Below, in pieces: positions 1 to 6,678 of a stretch of 16,795 bases of DNA. Positions within the stretch are counted from its first letter, which is position 1. Each line of letters opens with the position of its first letter. The position numbers and the translations under genes were made by a program. The notes beneath the pieces were generated by a model that was not told where the DNA came from, searched no databases, and saw nothing but the letters and a program-made list of their open reading frames with translations. Source of the stretch: JACPAP01 sp035287045 (GTDB lineage Bacteria > Gemmatimonadota > Gemmatimonadetes > Gemmatimonadales > GWC2-71-9); NCBI GenBank assembly GCA_035287045.1, contig DATECF010000153.1:1-16795 (forward strand). The letters run 5' to 3'.

Positions 1-525
1 CTGAAGGAAGAGAGCTACCGCCTGGGCACCGGCAACAACGGCCTGCTCCGGATCGTCAAGGCGGGCAAGGTGCAGCCCGAGCTGATGCAGAAGTTCTTCA
101 ACAAGTGGGTGCCGACCGCGTTCGACCTGTTCGGCACGGACCACTCGGGCACGGCGCACTGGGCCTACGTCTGGGGCGTCAAAGGCCGGTTCGACGAGCG
201 CGACAACCCCACGCCGGCCGACAAGGCCACGCTGAACGACTACAACCGGCTCCTCTATCGCGACGAGTGCGTCCGGCTGGTGGACCGGCTTAACCAGTAC
301 ATCCCGGACCGCGATCGCTGGCTTAAGATCCCGGACATCAAGTTCAACCGGCGGATCGGGACGTACGCTCACCAGTGCTACACAGTGGACGGCGGGCCGA
401 TGAGCGAAGAGCGGTATCCGGCGTACCTCAAGTCGGTGCAGCCACAGGAAGAGGATTACCGGCAGCTGCACGACATCGTCGGCGCCGGGGAGTGGATCGA
501 GGAACGGACGGTTCAGGACAACTAG
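1..525 (+). CDS. BoxB/PaaA-like aromatic-CoA epoxidase, C-terminal part (5' truncated)
   Basis: The frame is open from base 1, so the window holds only the last 174 residues of a larger protein; BoxB is about 470 aa. The stretch around residues 40-65 (DLFGTDHSGTAHW, then VWGVKGRFDE) follows the BoxB pattern DLYGxEISSNA...GLKGRFEE, and the later DRDRW and RRIG blocks also have BoxB counterparts. BoxB is the di-iron, ferritin-fold oxygenase that converts benzoyl-CoA to its 2,3-epoxide with O2 in the cytoplasm; PaaA is the related phenylacetyl-CoA enzyme. By alignment from memory, the EExxHH-type helix that supplies the last iron ligands is here EESYR at residues 3-7, without a His. The C-terminus is also shorter than in characterised BoxB. 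Downstream beta-oxidation genes support an aromatic-CoA role. Family fairly sure; exact substrate not. Confidence 0.72.
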   Translation: MKEESYRLGTGNNGLLRIVKAGKVQPELMQKFFNKWVPTAFDLFGTDHSGTAHWAYVWGVKGRFDERDNPTPADKATLNDYNRLLYRDECVRLVDRLNQYIPDRDRWLKIPDIKFNRRIGTYAHQCYTVDGGPMSEERYPAYLKSVQPQEEDYRQLHDIVGAGEWIEERTVQDN

Positions 526-609
526 CGTGGGGCGTCAACCGGTCGTCTTCTGCAACGCGCGGTGGAGGATTCCGGAGGGCGCGTTGGTTCGGGCGTGGTC
601 ACGGCGCGC

Positions 610-705
610 TGGGCGCGATAGGAGGTTTTCGGCCACGTGACCGCCGGTCCTAACGCTCCCTCTGGGACCCACCGGCGGTCACGTGGCCTTACCCCATCGC
701 GCCCA
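610..705. repeat. Nested long inverted repeat in the gap after the BoxB-like gene
   Basis: Perfect 18-bp inverted arms lie at 631-648 (GGCCACGTGACCGCCGGT) and 671-688, enclosing a 22-base loop. Outside them a second inverted pair, 10 bp, lies at 610-619 (TGGGCGCGAT) and 696-705, separated from the inner arms by 11 and 7 bases. Each inner arm contains a CACGTG palindrome (634-639 and 680-685). As RNA this would fold into a very stable two-tier hairpin. No T-tract follows, so it is not a classical intrinsic terminator, though it could end or protect the upstream transcript, bind a dimeric regulator, or be a small palindromic mobile repeat. The remaining bases of the 526-779 gap show nothing I can name. 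Confidence 0.9.
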
Positions 706-767
706 AGCGTCGAGTCCACCCCGCACCACGAGCGCCCGGCGGAACCCTCCAGCCGCGCGTGTCGCAC

Positions 768-772
768 GGAGG
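768..772 (+). promoter_or_regulatory. Ribosome binding site GGAGG deciding a TTG start
   Basis: GGAGG lies 7 bases before the TTG at 780. It lies inside the reading frame if the upstream GTG at 759 were used, so it favours the TTG start of the phosphodiesterase. Confidence 0.6.
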
Positions 773-779
773 CGACTGG

Positions 780-1472
780 TTGACACACCCCGCTAGCTCC
801 GTCCTGGTCATTGCCCACCGGGGCGCCTCGGCGTACGAGCACCAGAACTCGCTGGCGGCGTTTCGCGCGGCCGTGCACCTGGGCGCCGGCGGCATCGAGC
901 TGGACATCCACGACACCTCCGACGGCGCGATCGTGGTGCACCACGATCCGGTGTTGAGCGGGCGGCCCATCCGGGAGCTGTCGGTGGCCATGGTGAGCCG
1001 TCAACGGTTGCCCAACGGAGAGCCGGTGCCCACCCTGCCCGAAGCGCTGGTGGCCGCCGGGCGGGATTGTCTGGTCTTCGTCGAGGTCAAGTCGCTGGCC
1101 CCCCAGCACGATGTGGCGTTGCTCGCCGCGCTCGACCACGGACCCTCACCGTCCAACTACCACATACACGGCTTCGATCACCGGATCGTGCGGCGCCTGA
1201 CGGCCTCCCGTCCCGGCTTGGTGGGCGGCGTGCTCTCCACCTCGTATCCCCTGGACCCGTGGCGCCAGGCGACCGAGGCTGGCGCGCAGGAGCTGTGGCA
1301 GGAGGCGCCCCTGATCGATCGCGTCCTGGTGGACGGCGCCCATGAGCGCGGCATCCGGGTGTACGCCTGGACCGTGGATGACCCCGCCCTGGCAGGTCAG
1401 TTGGCCGCGATGGGGGTGGACGGCGTCTGCACCAACCGGCCCGACGTGGTTCATCAGGCGCTGGCCGGATGA
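780..1472 (+). CDS. Glycerophosphodiester phosphodiesterase family protein
   Basis: A 230-residue GDPD-family TIM-barrel enzyme, expected to hydrolyse glycerophosphodiesters to glycerol-3-phosphate and an alcohol. Visible motifs are AHRGAS with His13, ELDIH with Glu40 and Asp42 as metal ligands, VVHHDP with the second catalytic His at 55, FVEVK with Glu102/Lys104, and the late barrel strands VYAWTVDD and GVDGVCTNRPD. The usual PENT box after HRG reads HQNS here, a mild deviation. There is no signal peptide, so it should act in the cytoplasm. I chose the TTG at 780 because of the well-spaced GGAGG; a GTG at 759 would add seven residues. The stop overlaps the ATG of the next gene (ATGA), so it is translationally coupled to acyl-CoA metabolism genes. 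Confidence 0.93.
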   Translation: MTHPASSVLVIAHRGASAYEHQNSLAAFRAAVHLGAGGIELDIHDTSDGAIVVHHDPVLSGRPIRELSVAMVSRQRLPNGEPVPTLPEALVAAGRDCLVFVEVKSLAPQHDVALLAALDHGPSPSNYHIHGFDHRIVRRLTASRPGLVGGVLSTSYPLDPWRQATEAGAQELWQEAPLIDRVLVDGAHERGIRVYAWTVDDPALAGQLAAMGVDGVCTNRPDVVHQALAG

Positions 1473-2365
1473 GACAACCGGGGATGGAGGGGGGGGTGGG
1501 TGGTCAGTTGCGGATCGCGGTGGTGGGCGCGGGGACCATGGGGCACGGCATCGCCCAAGTGGCCGCCGTGGCCGGATACGATACCCGGTTGACCGATGCC
1601 AACCCTTCCGCCAAGGCGGTGGCCCTGGCAAAGGTGCGGGAGAACCTGGACGGCGCGGTGAAGCGGTCCAAGCTGTCTCGCGAGGACGCAGACGCCGCCC
1701 TGCACCGCCTCGCGTGGCGCGATGACCTCGCGGCGGCCGTTGCGGGCGTGGATCTCGTTATCGAGGCGATCGTCGAGGAGCTGGACGCCAAGCGGGAGTT
1801 GTTCGGCCGCCTCGCGGGCCTGCTCCCGCCCGGCGCCGTGCTGGCGACAAACACGTCGTCGCTATCGGTACAGCGGATCGCGGACGCCGCCGGTCAGCCT
1901 GAGCGGGTCGTCGGGATGCATTTCTTCAATCCTGTGCACCTCATGAAGCTGGTCGAGATCGTGACCCACGAGCGTGCCTCGCCGGATGCGGTGCGTCTGG
2001 TGAGCGAGGTGGCGCGGCGGATGGGCAAGGACCCCATCGTGGTGCGCGATGCGCCGGGCTTCGCGTCGTCCCGGCTGGGCGTGGTGTTGGGGCTCGAAGC
2101 GATGCGGATGGTCGAGCAGGACGTGGCGAGCCCGGAAGACATTGATAAGGCGATGGAGCTGGGCTACGGTCATCCCATGGGCCCGCTCCGGGTGAGCGAC
2201 CTGGTGGGGCTCGACGTCCGGCTCGCCATCGCCGAGTATTTGTACCGCGAATTACGGCAGCCGCACTACCAGCCGCCCGCCATTCTGCGCGCCAAGGTGC
2301 GGGCGGGTGAGCTGGGCAAGAAAACCGGGAAGGGATTCTACCAATGGCCGAAGCAACCGTCCTGA
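1469..2365 (+). CDS. 3-hydroxybutyryl-CoA dehydrogenase (3-hydroxyacyl-CoA dehydrogenase family)
   Basis: A 298-residue NAD(P)-dependent enzyme that oxidises 3-hydroxyacyl-CoA to 3-oxoacyl-CoA. The Rossmann motif is GAGTMG (residues 20-25). Catalytic landmarks are TNTSSLS (128-133), HFFNPV with His151, and LVEIV with Glu163. The C-terminal dimerisation domain is typical (GYGHPMGPL, SDLVGLDV, GKKTGKGFYQW). The common PGFxxNR motif reads PGFASSR, with Ser201 where Asn is usual. The ATG at 1469 overlaps the upstream stop; in-frame ATG 1484, GTG 1496 or TTG 1508 would remove the low-complexity MRQPGMEGGV leader and are plausible. Its 3' end overlaps the hydratase by 22 bases. This matches PaaH/Hbd-type enzymes that work with the next gene in beta-oxidation of aromatic-derived or fatty acyl-CoAs. 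Confidence 0.95.
   Translation: MRQPGMEGGVGGQLRIAVVGAGTMGHGIAQVAAVAGYDTRLTDANPSAKAVALAKVRENLDGAVKRSKLSREDADAALHRLAWRDDLAAAVAGVDLVIEAIVEELDAKRELFGRLAGLLPPGAVLATNTSSLSVQRIADAAGQPERVVGMHFFNPVHLMKLVEIVTHERASPDAVRLVSEVARRMGKDPIVVRDAPGFASSRLGVVLGLEAMRMVEQDVASPEDIDKAMELGYGHPMGPLRVSDLVGLDVRLAIAEYLYRELRQPHYQPPAILRAKVRAGELGKKTGKGFYQWPKQPS
1480..1500 (+). promoter_or_regulatory. G-quadruplex-capable tract over the dehydrogenase initiation region
   Basis: The + strand has GGGG at 1480-1483, a run of eight G at 1489-1496 and GGG at 1498-1500. Split as 1489-1491 and 1494-1496, the long run completes a canonical four-run G3 motif with loops of 5, 2 and 1 bases. It includes the GGAGG (1486-1490) that would serve a GTG start at 1496. 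A fold in the mRNA could therefore hide or modulate initiation; this role is inferred. Confidence 0.45.
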
Positions 2366-3123
2366 CGCAGGTCGCGGGCCGAGTGGCCACGCTGACGATC
2401 AACCGACCCGAGAAGCGGAACGCCCTGGATGCCCCGACCCGTACCGCGATCGTCGCGGCGCTCGATGCGCTGGAGCGTGACCCCGCGGTCCGCGCGGTGA
2501 TCGTGACGGGCGCGGGCGACAAGGCGTTCATCGCCGGCGCGGACATCGCCGAGTTCGAGGGCCGCGCGCCGGTGGAGCAGTTCCGGGTGATGAGCGAGTG
2601 GTCGGTGTATCAGGCGGCCGACCGCTTCCCCAAGCCCATCATCGCGGCCGTCAACGGATTCTGTCTGGGCGGCGGCTGCGAGTTCGCCATGGCGTGCGAC
2701 ATTCGGATCGCCGCCGACTCCGCCAGGTTCGGTCAGCCGGAGATCAACCTGGGCATCATTCCCGGCGGTGGCGGGACCCAACGCCTTCCCCGGCTGGTCG
2801 GGCTCGGCAATGCCTTCAGGCTGCTCTACACGGGGGACCTGATTGACGCGGCGGAGGCGCTGCGGATCGGGCTGGTGGACGACGTCGTGCCGGCGGCGGA
2901 GCTGATGGCCCGCGCCCGGGCGCTGGCCGACAAGATCGCCACCAAGAGTCCCGTGGCGCTGTCGCTCATGAAGGAGGCGGTGCGCGCCAGCGTGCGCCTG
3001 CCGCTGGACCAAGGGTTCCGGCACGAGGTGACCCTGTTTGGGCTGGCGTTTTCCTCGGATGACAAGCGGGAAGGGGTGGCCGCGTTCCTGGGCAAACGGA
3101 CGCCGGAATTCACCGGGCGATGA
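2344..3123 (+). CDS. Enoyl-CoA hydratase/isomerase (crotonase family)
   Basis: A 259-residue crotonase-fold protein of typical length, expected to add water to 2-enoyl-CoA to give the 3-hydroxyacyl-CoA used by the preceding dehydrogenase. The CoA and oxyanion-hole segment is FIAGADI (62-68) with the second oxyanion element LGGGCE (108-113). The two catalytic glutamates are both present: Glu113 in GGGCEF and Glu133 in GQPEINLGIIPG. NRPEKRNAL near the N-terminus and SPVALSLMKEAV near residue 205 are also family hallmarks, so a true hydratase is more likely than an isomerase lacking one Glu. The ATG lies inside the dehydrogenase gene and the stop overlaps the next ATG, so translation is coupled on both sides. 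Substrate chain length cannot be read from the sequence. Confidence 0.95.
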   Translation: MAEATVLTQVAGRVATLTINRPEKRNALDAPTRTAIVAALDALERDPAVRAVIVTGAGDKAFIAGADIAEFEGRAPVEQFRVMSEWSVYQAADRFPKPIIAAVNGFCLGGGCEFAMACDIRIAADSARFGQPEINLGIIPGGGGTQRLPRLVGLGNAFRLLYTGDLIDAAEALRIGLVDDVVPAAELMARARALADKIATKSPVALSLMKEAVRASVRLPLDQGFRHEVTLFGLAFSSDDKREGVAAFLGKRTPEFTGR

Positions 3124-3992
3124 CCGGCGGTCCGGCGCCGGGCGTCACCGATATCCACATCCACATCCAACCCTGGCGCCAACTGAAGCCGGCCACGGCC
3201 GAAGTCTTCCGTCGAGGCAAAGAGCAACACTGGGCGCGGCTTCAGGCGTTGATGGACGATCCCAAGGCCTTGCTCGAAGTGATGGACGTCGAGGGGATCT
3301 GGCGGGCGGGCCTCATCAACTATCCCAGCCCCGATATCATGGGGTTCACCGACGACACCAACGAGTTCGCCGCGAAGTACGCCGGCGCCGCCCCCGAGCG
3401 CCTGATCCCCTTCGGCGGCGTGCACCCGCGCTTCACCCGGGATCCGGAAGGCCAGGTGGAGCATCTGCTCGAGCTGGGCATTCGTTGCCTCAAGATCCAT
3501 CCGCCCCATCAGGCCTATCCGGCCAACGCCTACACGCAGGGTCTCGACGCGCTGGGCCGGATCTACCGGCGCTGCGAGGAGCGCGGGCTCCCGGTCATGA
3601 TCCACACCGGGACCAGCGTCTTTCCCGGCGCGCGCAGCAAGTACGGCAACCCCATGGAGCTGGACGACGTCGCGATCGATTTTCCCGATCTCACCATCCT
3701 CATGGCCCATGGCGGCAGACCGCTGTGGATGAACGAGGCGTTCTTCGTGCTACGCCGTCACCGGAACGTGCACCTGGAGCTGTCCGGCATTCCCCCCCGG
3801 CGGCTGCCGGAGTATTTCCCCCGCCTGGACGAAATCGGCGATCGGGTGGTGTGGGGCACCGACTGGCCCAGCCCGGGGATCAAGAGCATGGGGGACAACC
3901 TGGCGCAGTTTCTCGCCCTGCCCCTGGCGGACCGGATCAAGGAGTTGATCACGCGCACCACACCGCTCAGGCTCTTTCCCGTCGCGCGGTGA
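3120..3992 (+). CDS. Amidohydrolase-2 family metal-dependent hydrolase/decarboxylase
   Basis: A 290-residue COG2159-type TIM-barrel enzyme. Metal and catalytic positions follow the amidohydrolase_2 (ACMSD-like) order: HxH at His13/His15 (DIHIH), His127 in KIHPP, His162 in MIHTGT, His197 in MAHGG and Asp248 in GTDWPSPG. Characterised relatives include non-oxidative decarboxylases of aromatic or muconate-type acids and lactone hydrolases, and all are cytosolic; there is no signal peptide here. Placement between the hydratase and an anion symporter, with 4-base overlaps on both sides, suggests it acts on an acid intermediate of the same catabolic route. The reaction cannot be assigned. Another open frame overlies the gene, but the HxH-to-Asp motif series identifies the true frame. 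Confidence 0.9.
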   Translation: MTGGPAPGVTDIHIHIQPWRQLKPATAEVFRRGKEQHWARLQALMDDPKALLEVMDVEGIWRAGLINYPSPDIMGFTDDTNEFAAKYAGAAPERLIPFGGVHPRFTRDPEGQVEHLLELGIRCLKIHPPHQAYPANAYTQGLDALGRIYRRCEERGLPVMIHTGTSVFPGARSKYGNPMELDDVAIDFPDLTILMAHGGRPLWMNEAFFVLRRHRNVHLELSGIPPRRLPEYFPRLDEIGDRVVWGTDWPSPGIKSMGDNLAQFLALPLADRIKELITRTTPLRLFPVAR

Positions 3993-5416
3993 GGGGACTC
4001 GTGCTGGTGGCCGGGCCGCTGGCCCTGCTCGGGACGCTGGTGGCCGGGCCGCCGGGAGACTTGGCGCCGCCGGCCTGGAGAGTCGCCGGGCTGGCGTTGT
4101 GGATGGCGTTGTGGTGGCTCACGGCCGTGATCCCGCTCGAAGCCACGGCCCTGCTGCCCATCGTGATCCTGCCGCTGCTCGGGGTCGGCACGTTGGCCGA
4201 GGTCACCGGGGCGTACGCGGACCCGGTGATCTTCCTGTTCCTGGGCGGGTTCTTCATCGCCGCCACCTTGGAGCGTTGGGAGCTGCATCGGCGGTTCGCG
4301 CTGTCCACGGTGCGCCTCGTCGGGACCGACGCCCCGCGGGTGGTCCTGGCCTTCTTGCTCGCGACCGCCGCCGTGAGCATGTGGATCTCCAACACGGCGA
4401 CCGCCGTGATGATGCTCCCGATCGCGGCGGCCGTGGCCGGGCGGTCCGCGGGCGACACCTCCAGCGGCTTTCAGCGGGCGCTGCTGCTGAGCGTGGCGTA
4501 TGGGGCGTCCATCGGCGGCGTCGGCACGCTGATCGGAACCCCGCCCAACGCGATCTTTGCGGCCAACGCGCGCCAGCTGCTGGGGGTCGAGGTCGGGTTC
4601 GGCAGCTGGATGCTGGTCGGCGTGCCGGCGGCGATCCTGATGCTGGCCGGCTGCTGGCTGGTGCTGGTGCGCCTGTTCCGGGTCAGGGGACCGGTGCCGG
4701 GGTTGGCGGAGCGGGTGGAACGGGAAGCGGCGCAGCTGCCGCCAACCGGAGCCGGCGAGCGTTTTGTGACCACCGTGTTCGTCGCCACCGCCGTGGCGTG
4801 GGTTCTCAGGGAGCCCAAGATCCTCGGTGATCTTCGGCTCCCCGGCCTTGCCGATCTGGTCCCGATCTCCGACACCGGCATCGCGCTCGTCGCCGCCTTG
4901 CTCTTGTTCATCGTGCCGCTGCCGCGCGCCCGCTTTCGCACGGCGCTCGACTGGGCCACGGCACGCCAAGTACCTTGGGGTGTGCTGCTCTTGTTCGGAG
5001 GGGGCCTGGCGCTCGCGGGGGCCTTCGCCGCCAGCGGGTTGACGCGCTGGATCGGTGGGGGGATCGAGGCGCTGCACGGCGCGCCGCTGGCGGTCATCGT
5101 CCTGGCGTGCGCCGCCCTGTTCATCTGGCTCACCGAGCTGACCAGCAACACGGCGACCTCGGCGCTCGGCATGCCCCTGCTCGCCGGCGTGGCGGGTGGG
5201 TTGGGCGTACCCGCGGTCCCGCTCATGGCGGCCGGGGCGCTCGGGGCGTCGATGGCGTTCATGCTGCCGGTCGCCACGCCGCCCAACGCGATCGTGTTTG
5301 GATCGGGGCTCATCAATCAGACCGACATGGCCAAGGCGGGGGTCTGGATGAACCTGGCCTCGATGATCGTGGTGACCGGTGTCGTGCTGATGCGGTGGGG
5401 TTGGGGTGGGCCGTGA
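3989..5416 (+). CDS. DASS-family (SLC13-type) sodium/anion symporter
   Basis: A 475-residue inner-membrane transporter of the divalent anion:Na+ symporter family, which imports di- or tricarboxylates (some members take sulfate) with sodium. The two pseudo-symmetric SNT signatures are intact: WISNTATAVMMLP (Ser134-Asn135-Thr136) and TSNTATSALGMP (Ser386-Asn387-Thr388). The paired TPPNA motifs at 184-188 and 430-434 form the other half of the Na+/substrate sites. About a dozen hydrophobic segments are visible, with a charged cytoplasmic loop around 228-258. The GTG start overlaps the preceding stop (GTGA). The same frame stays open upstream to 3038, but that part covers the amidohydrolase and has no transporter features. 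A dicarboxylate substrate would fit the neighbouring catabolic enzymes, but this is inference. Confidence 0.93.
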   Translation: MRGLVLVAGPLALLGTLVAGPPGDLAPPAWRVAGLALWMALWWLTAVIPLEATALLPIVILPLLGVGTLAEVTGAYADPVIFLFLGGFFIAATLERWELHRRFALSTVRLVGTDAPRVVLAFLLATAAVSMWISNTATAVMMLPIAAAVAGRSAGDTSSGFQRALLLSVAYGASIGGVGTLIGTPPNAIFAANARQLLGVEVGFGSWMLVGVPAAILMLAGCWLVLVRLFRVRGPVPGLAERVEREAAQLPPTGAGERFVTTVFVATAVAWVLREPKILGDLRLPGLADLVPISDTGIALVAALLLFIVPLPRARFRTALDWATARQVPWGVLLLFGGGLALAGAFAASGLTRWIGGGIEALHGAPLAVIVLACAALFIWLTELTSNTATSALGMPLLAGVAGGLGVPAVPLMAAGALGASMAFMLPVATPPNAIVFGSGLINQTDMAKAGVWMNLASMIVVTGVVLMRWGWGGP

Positions 5417-5435
5417 CGCGACTCGACGAGCCCTC

Positions 5436-5813
5436 GTGACGCCGGTACGGGTGTTCGCCCTGGCGGGGGCGGTCTTGGGCCTCGTCGCCGTGGCGCTGGG
5501 TGCCTTCGGCGCCCACGCGCTCCGGAGCCGGGTCGCTCCGGAGTTGGTGGCCACGTTCGAGACCGGCGTCCGCTATCACGTGTATCACGCCCTCGCCCTG
5601 TTCGCGTGCGCGTGGGCCATGGACCGGTGGCCCTCGCCGCAGGTGGTATGGGCTGGCGGGCTGTTCGTCACCGGGATCGTTCTCTTCTCCGGCTCGCTCT
5701 ACCTCCTCACGCTGACCGGAGCGCGCTGGTGGGGCGCGGTCACGCCGCTGGGCGGGCTGGCGTTCCTGGCGGGGTGGGTGTGCCTGGCCTGGGGCGTGGC
5801 CCGGGGCGCCTGA
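5436..5813 (+). CDS. DUF423 family membrane protein
   Basis: A 125-residue protein with four hydrophobic helices and the DUF423 (YgdD-like) hallmarks: ALGAFGAHAL near residue 25, YHVYHALAL near residue 50, LFSGSLYLL near residue 85 and TPLGGLAFLAGW near residue 105. It should sit in the inner membrane; the family's function is unknown. The GTG at 5436 gives a start resembling other family members (short tail, then helix). An upstream GTG at 5406 would add ten residues that overlap the transporter. Spacing of 19 bases before and 15 after places it in the same transcription unit as its neighbours. Family assignment is confident; any link to the transporter is only positional. Confidence 0.9.
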   Translation: MTPVRVFALAGAVLGLVAVALGAFGAHALRSRVAPELVATFETGVRYHVYHALALFACAWAMDRWPSPQVVWAGGLFVTGIVLFSGSLYLLTLTGARWWGAVTPLGGLAFLAGWVCLAWGVARGA

Positions 5814-5816
5814 GAG

Positions 5817-5821
5817 AGGAG
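5817..5821 (+). promoter_or_regulatory. Ribosome binding site AGGAG of the racemase gene
   Basis: AGGAG lies 7 bases before the GTG at 5829 and only 4 before the TTG at 5826, so it favours the GTG start. Confidence 0.5.
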
Positions 5822-5828
5822 CACGTTG

Positions 5829-6608
5829 GTGGACGACCGGGGTTCGGGACGGCGGGTGATCGGCGTGGTCGGGGGGATGGGGCCGTACGCCGGGCTCGAC
5901 CTCGTAAGAAAGATCTTCGATCAAACCACCGCCTCGACCGACCAGGAGCACCTGGATGTGATCCTGCTCTCCACGCCCAGCGTTCCCGATCGGACCGGGT
6001 TCTTGCTGGAGGGGCGCGGCGGGAATCCGGCGCCCCACATCGCCGCCGCCGTTCGGGCCCTGGACGCGGCAGGAGCATCAGTCGCGGGCATCCCGTGCAA
6101 CACCGCGCATGCCCCGGCCATCTTCGACGCCGTATTGCAGGACCTGGCGAGCACGCAAACTCGCATCCGGCTCCTGAGCCTCATTGCCGAGACCGTCACC
6201 TTCCTTGCCGGGCCACGAGCCGCGGGCCGCACTCGGCTGGGCGTCCTGTCCACCACCGGCACGCTGAGAACCCAGGTGTATTCCAGGCCCCTGGTCGCGG
6301 CCGGGTTTTCCGTCATTGAGCCGGCCGACGACGTGCAGCGGGACCTGGTTCAGCGCGCCATCTACGACCCGGAATACGGCATCAAGGCCCGTTCGAATCC
6401 GGTGACCGAACAGGCTCGTGGGGCGGTCATGTCGGCGATCCGGCATGTGGCTGAGCGCGGGGCCCAAGCCGTCCTGCTGGGGTGTACCGAACTTCCCCTT
6501 GCGGTCGGCGAAGCCACCGTGCTGGGCTTGCCGGTGATCGATCCGGCGGTGGCGCTCGCCAGGGCGCTCATCCGCGAGACCCATCCCGAGAAACTGAAGC
6601 CGCGCTGA
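5829..6608 (+). CDS. Aspartate/glutamate racemase family protein
   Basis: A 259-residue cofactor-independent amino-acid racemase of the Asp/Glu/hydantoin racemase superfamily. The start has the family motif GVVGGMGPYAG (12-22). The two catalytic cysteines of the two-base mechanism are both present, Cys90 in IPCNTAH and Cys219 in LGCTELPL. Arg55 of the PDR segment is likely a carboxylate-binding residue. No signal peptide, so cytoplasmic. It may make D-Asp, D-Glu or a broader set of D-amino acids. The aminotransferase 70 bases downstream is specific for D-amino acids, which supports a shared D-amino-acid role such as wall precursors or catabolism. The stop at 6608 is followed by a short AT-richer gap, the first real break since 780. 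Confidence 0.92.
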   Translation: MDDRGSGRRVIGVVGGMGPYAGLDLVRKIFDQTTASTDQEHLDVILLSTPSVPDRTGFLLEGRGGNPAPHIAAAVRALDAAGASVAGIPCNTAHAPAIFDAVLQDLASTQTRIRLLSLIAETVTFLAGPRAAGRTRLGVLSTTGTLRTQVYSRPLVAAGFSVIEPADDVQRDLVQRAIYDPEYGIKARSNPVTEQARGAVMSAIRHVAERGAQAVLLGCTELPLAVGEATVLGLPVIDPAVALARALIRETHPEKLKPR

Positions 6609-6666
6609 CCGCTCTGCGAGTATATTTGGCGTCCACCGTCGCTCATCAACGTTTCTTTCTCGCAGC

Positions 6667-6670
6667 AGGA
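6667..6670 (+). promoter_or_regulatory. Ribosome binding site AGGA deciding the aminotransferase start
   Basis: AGGA lies 8 bases before the ATG at 6679 and overlaps the in-frame ATG at 6670, so the second ATG is preferred. Confidence 0.5.
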
Positions 6671-6678
6671 TGCGCAGC

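Noticed and set aside
526..779. Small gene or RNA gene in the first intergenic gap
   Set aside because: Short frames here have no ribosome site or recognisable product and cross the inverted repeat; no tRNA-like or riboswitch-like core was seen.
3038..3988. Upstream in-frame extension of the transporter gene, which would make a 792-residue fusion
   Set aside because: It reads through the amidohydrolase in another frame, has Arg/Pro/Gly-rich shadow composition and no domain signs; the GTG at 3989 with the GTGA overlap is the natural start.
5394..5410. Second G-quadruplex candidate at the end of the transporter gene
   Set aside because: Only three runs of three or more G are present, so it fails the canonical four-run rule.
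3758..5554. Long open frame of 598 codons on the - strand
   Set aside because: It is antisense to the transporter, with low-complexity His/Gln/Arg/Asp-rich composition and no recognisable domain. It is a by-product of GC-rich codon use on the + strand.
6609..6678. AT-richer gap with TATATT at 6621-6626 as a promoter for the aminotransferase
   Set aside because: TATATT is a fair -10, but no -35 match lies 16-18 bases upstream, so I do not call a promoter.
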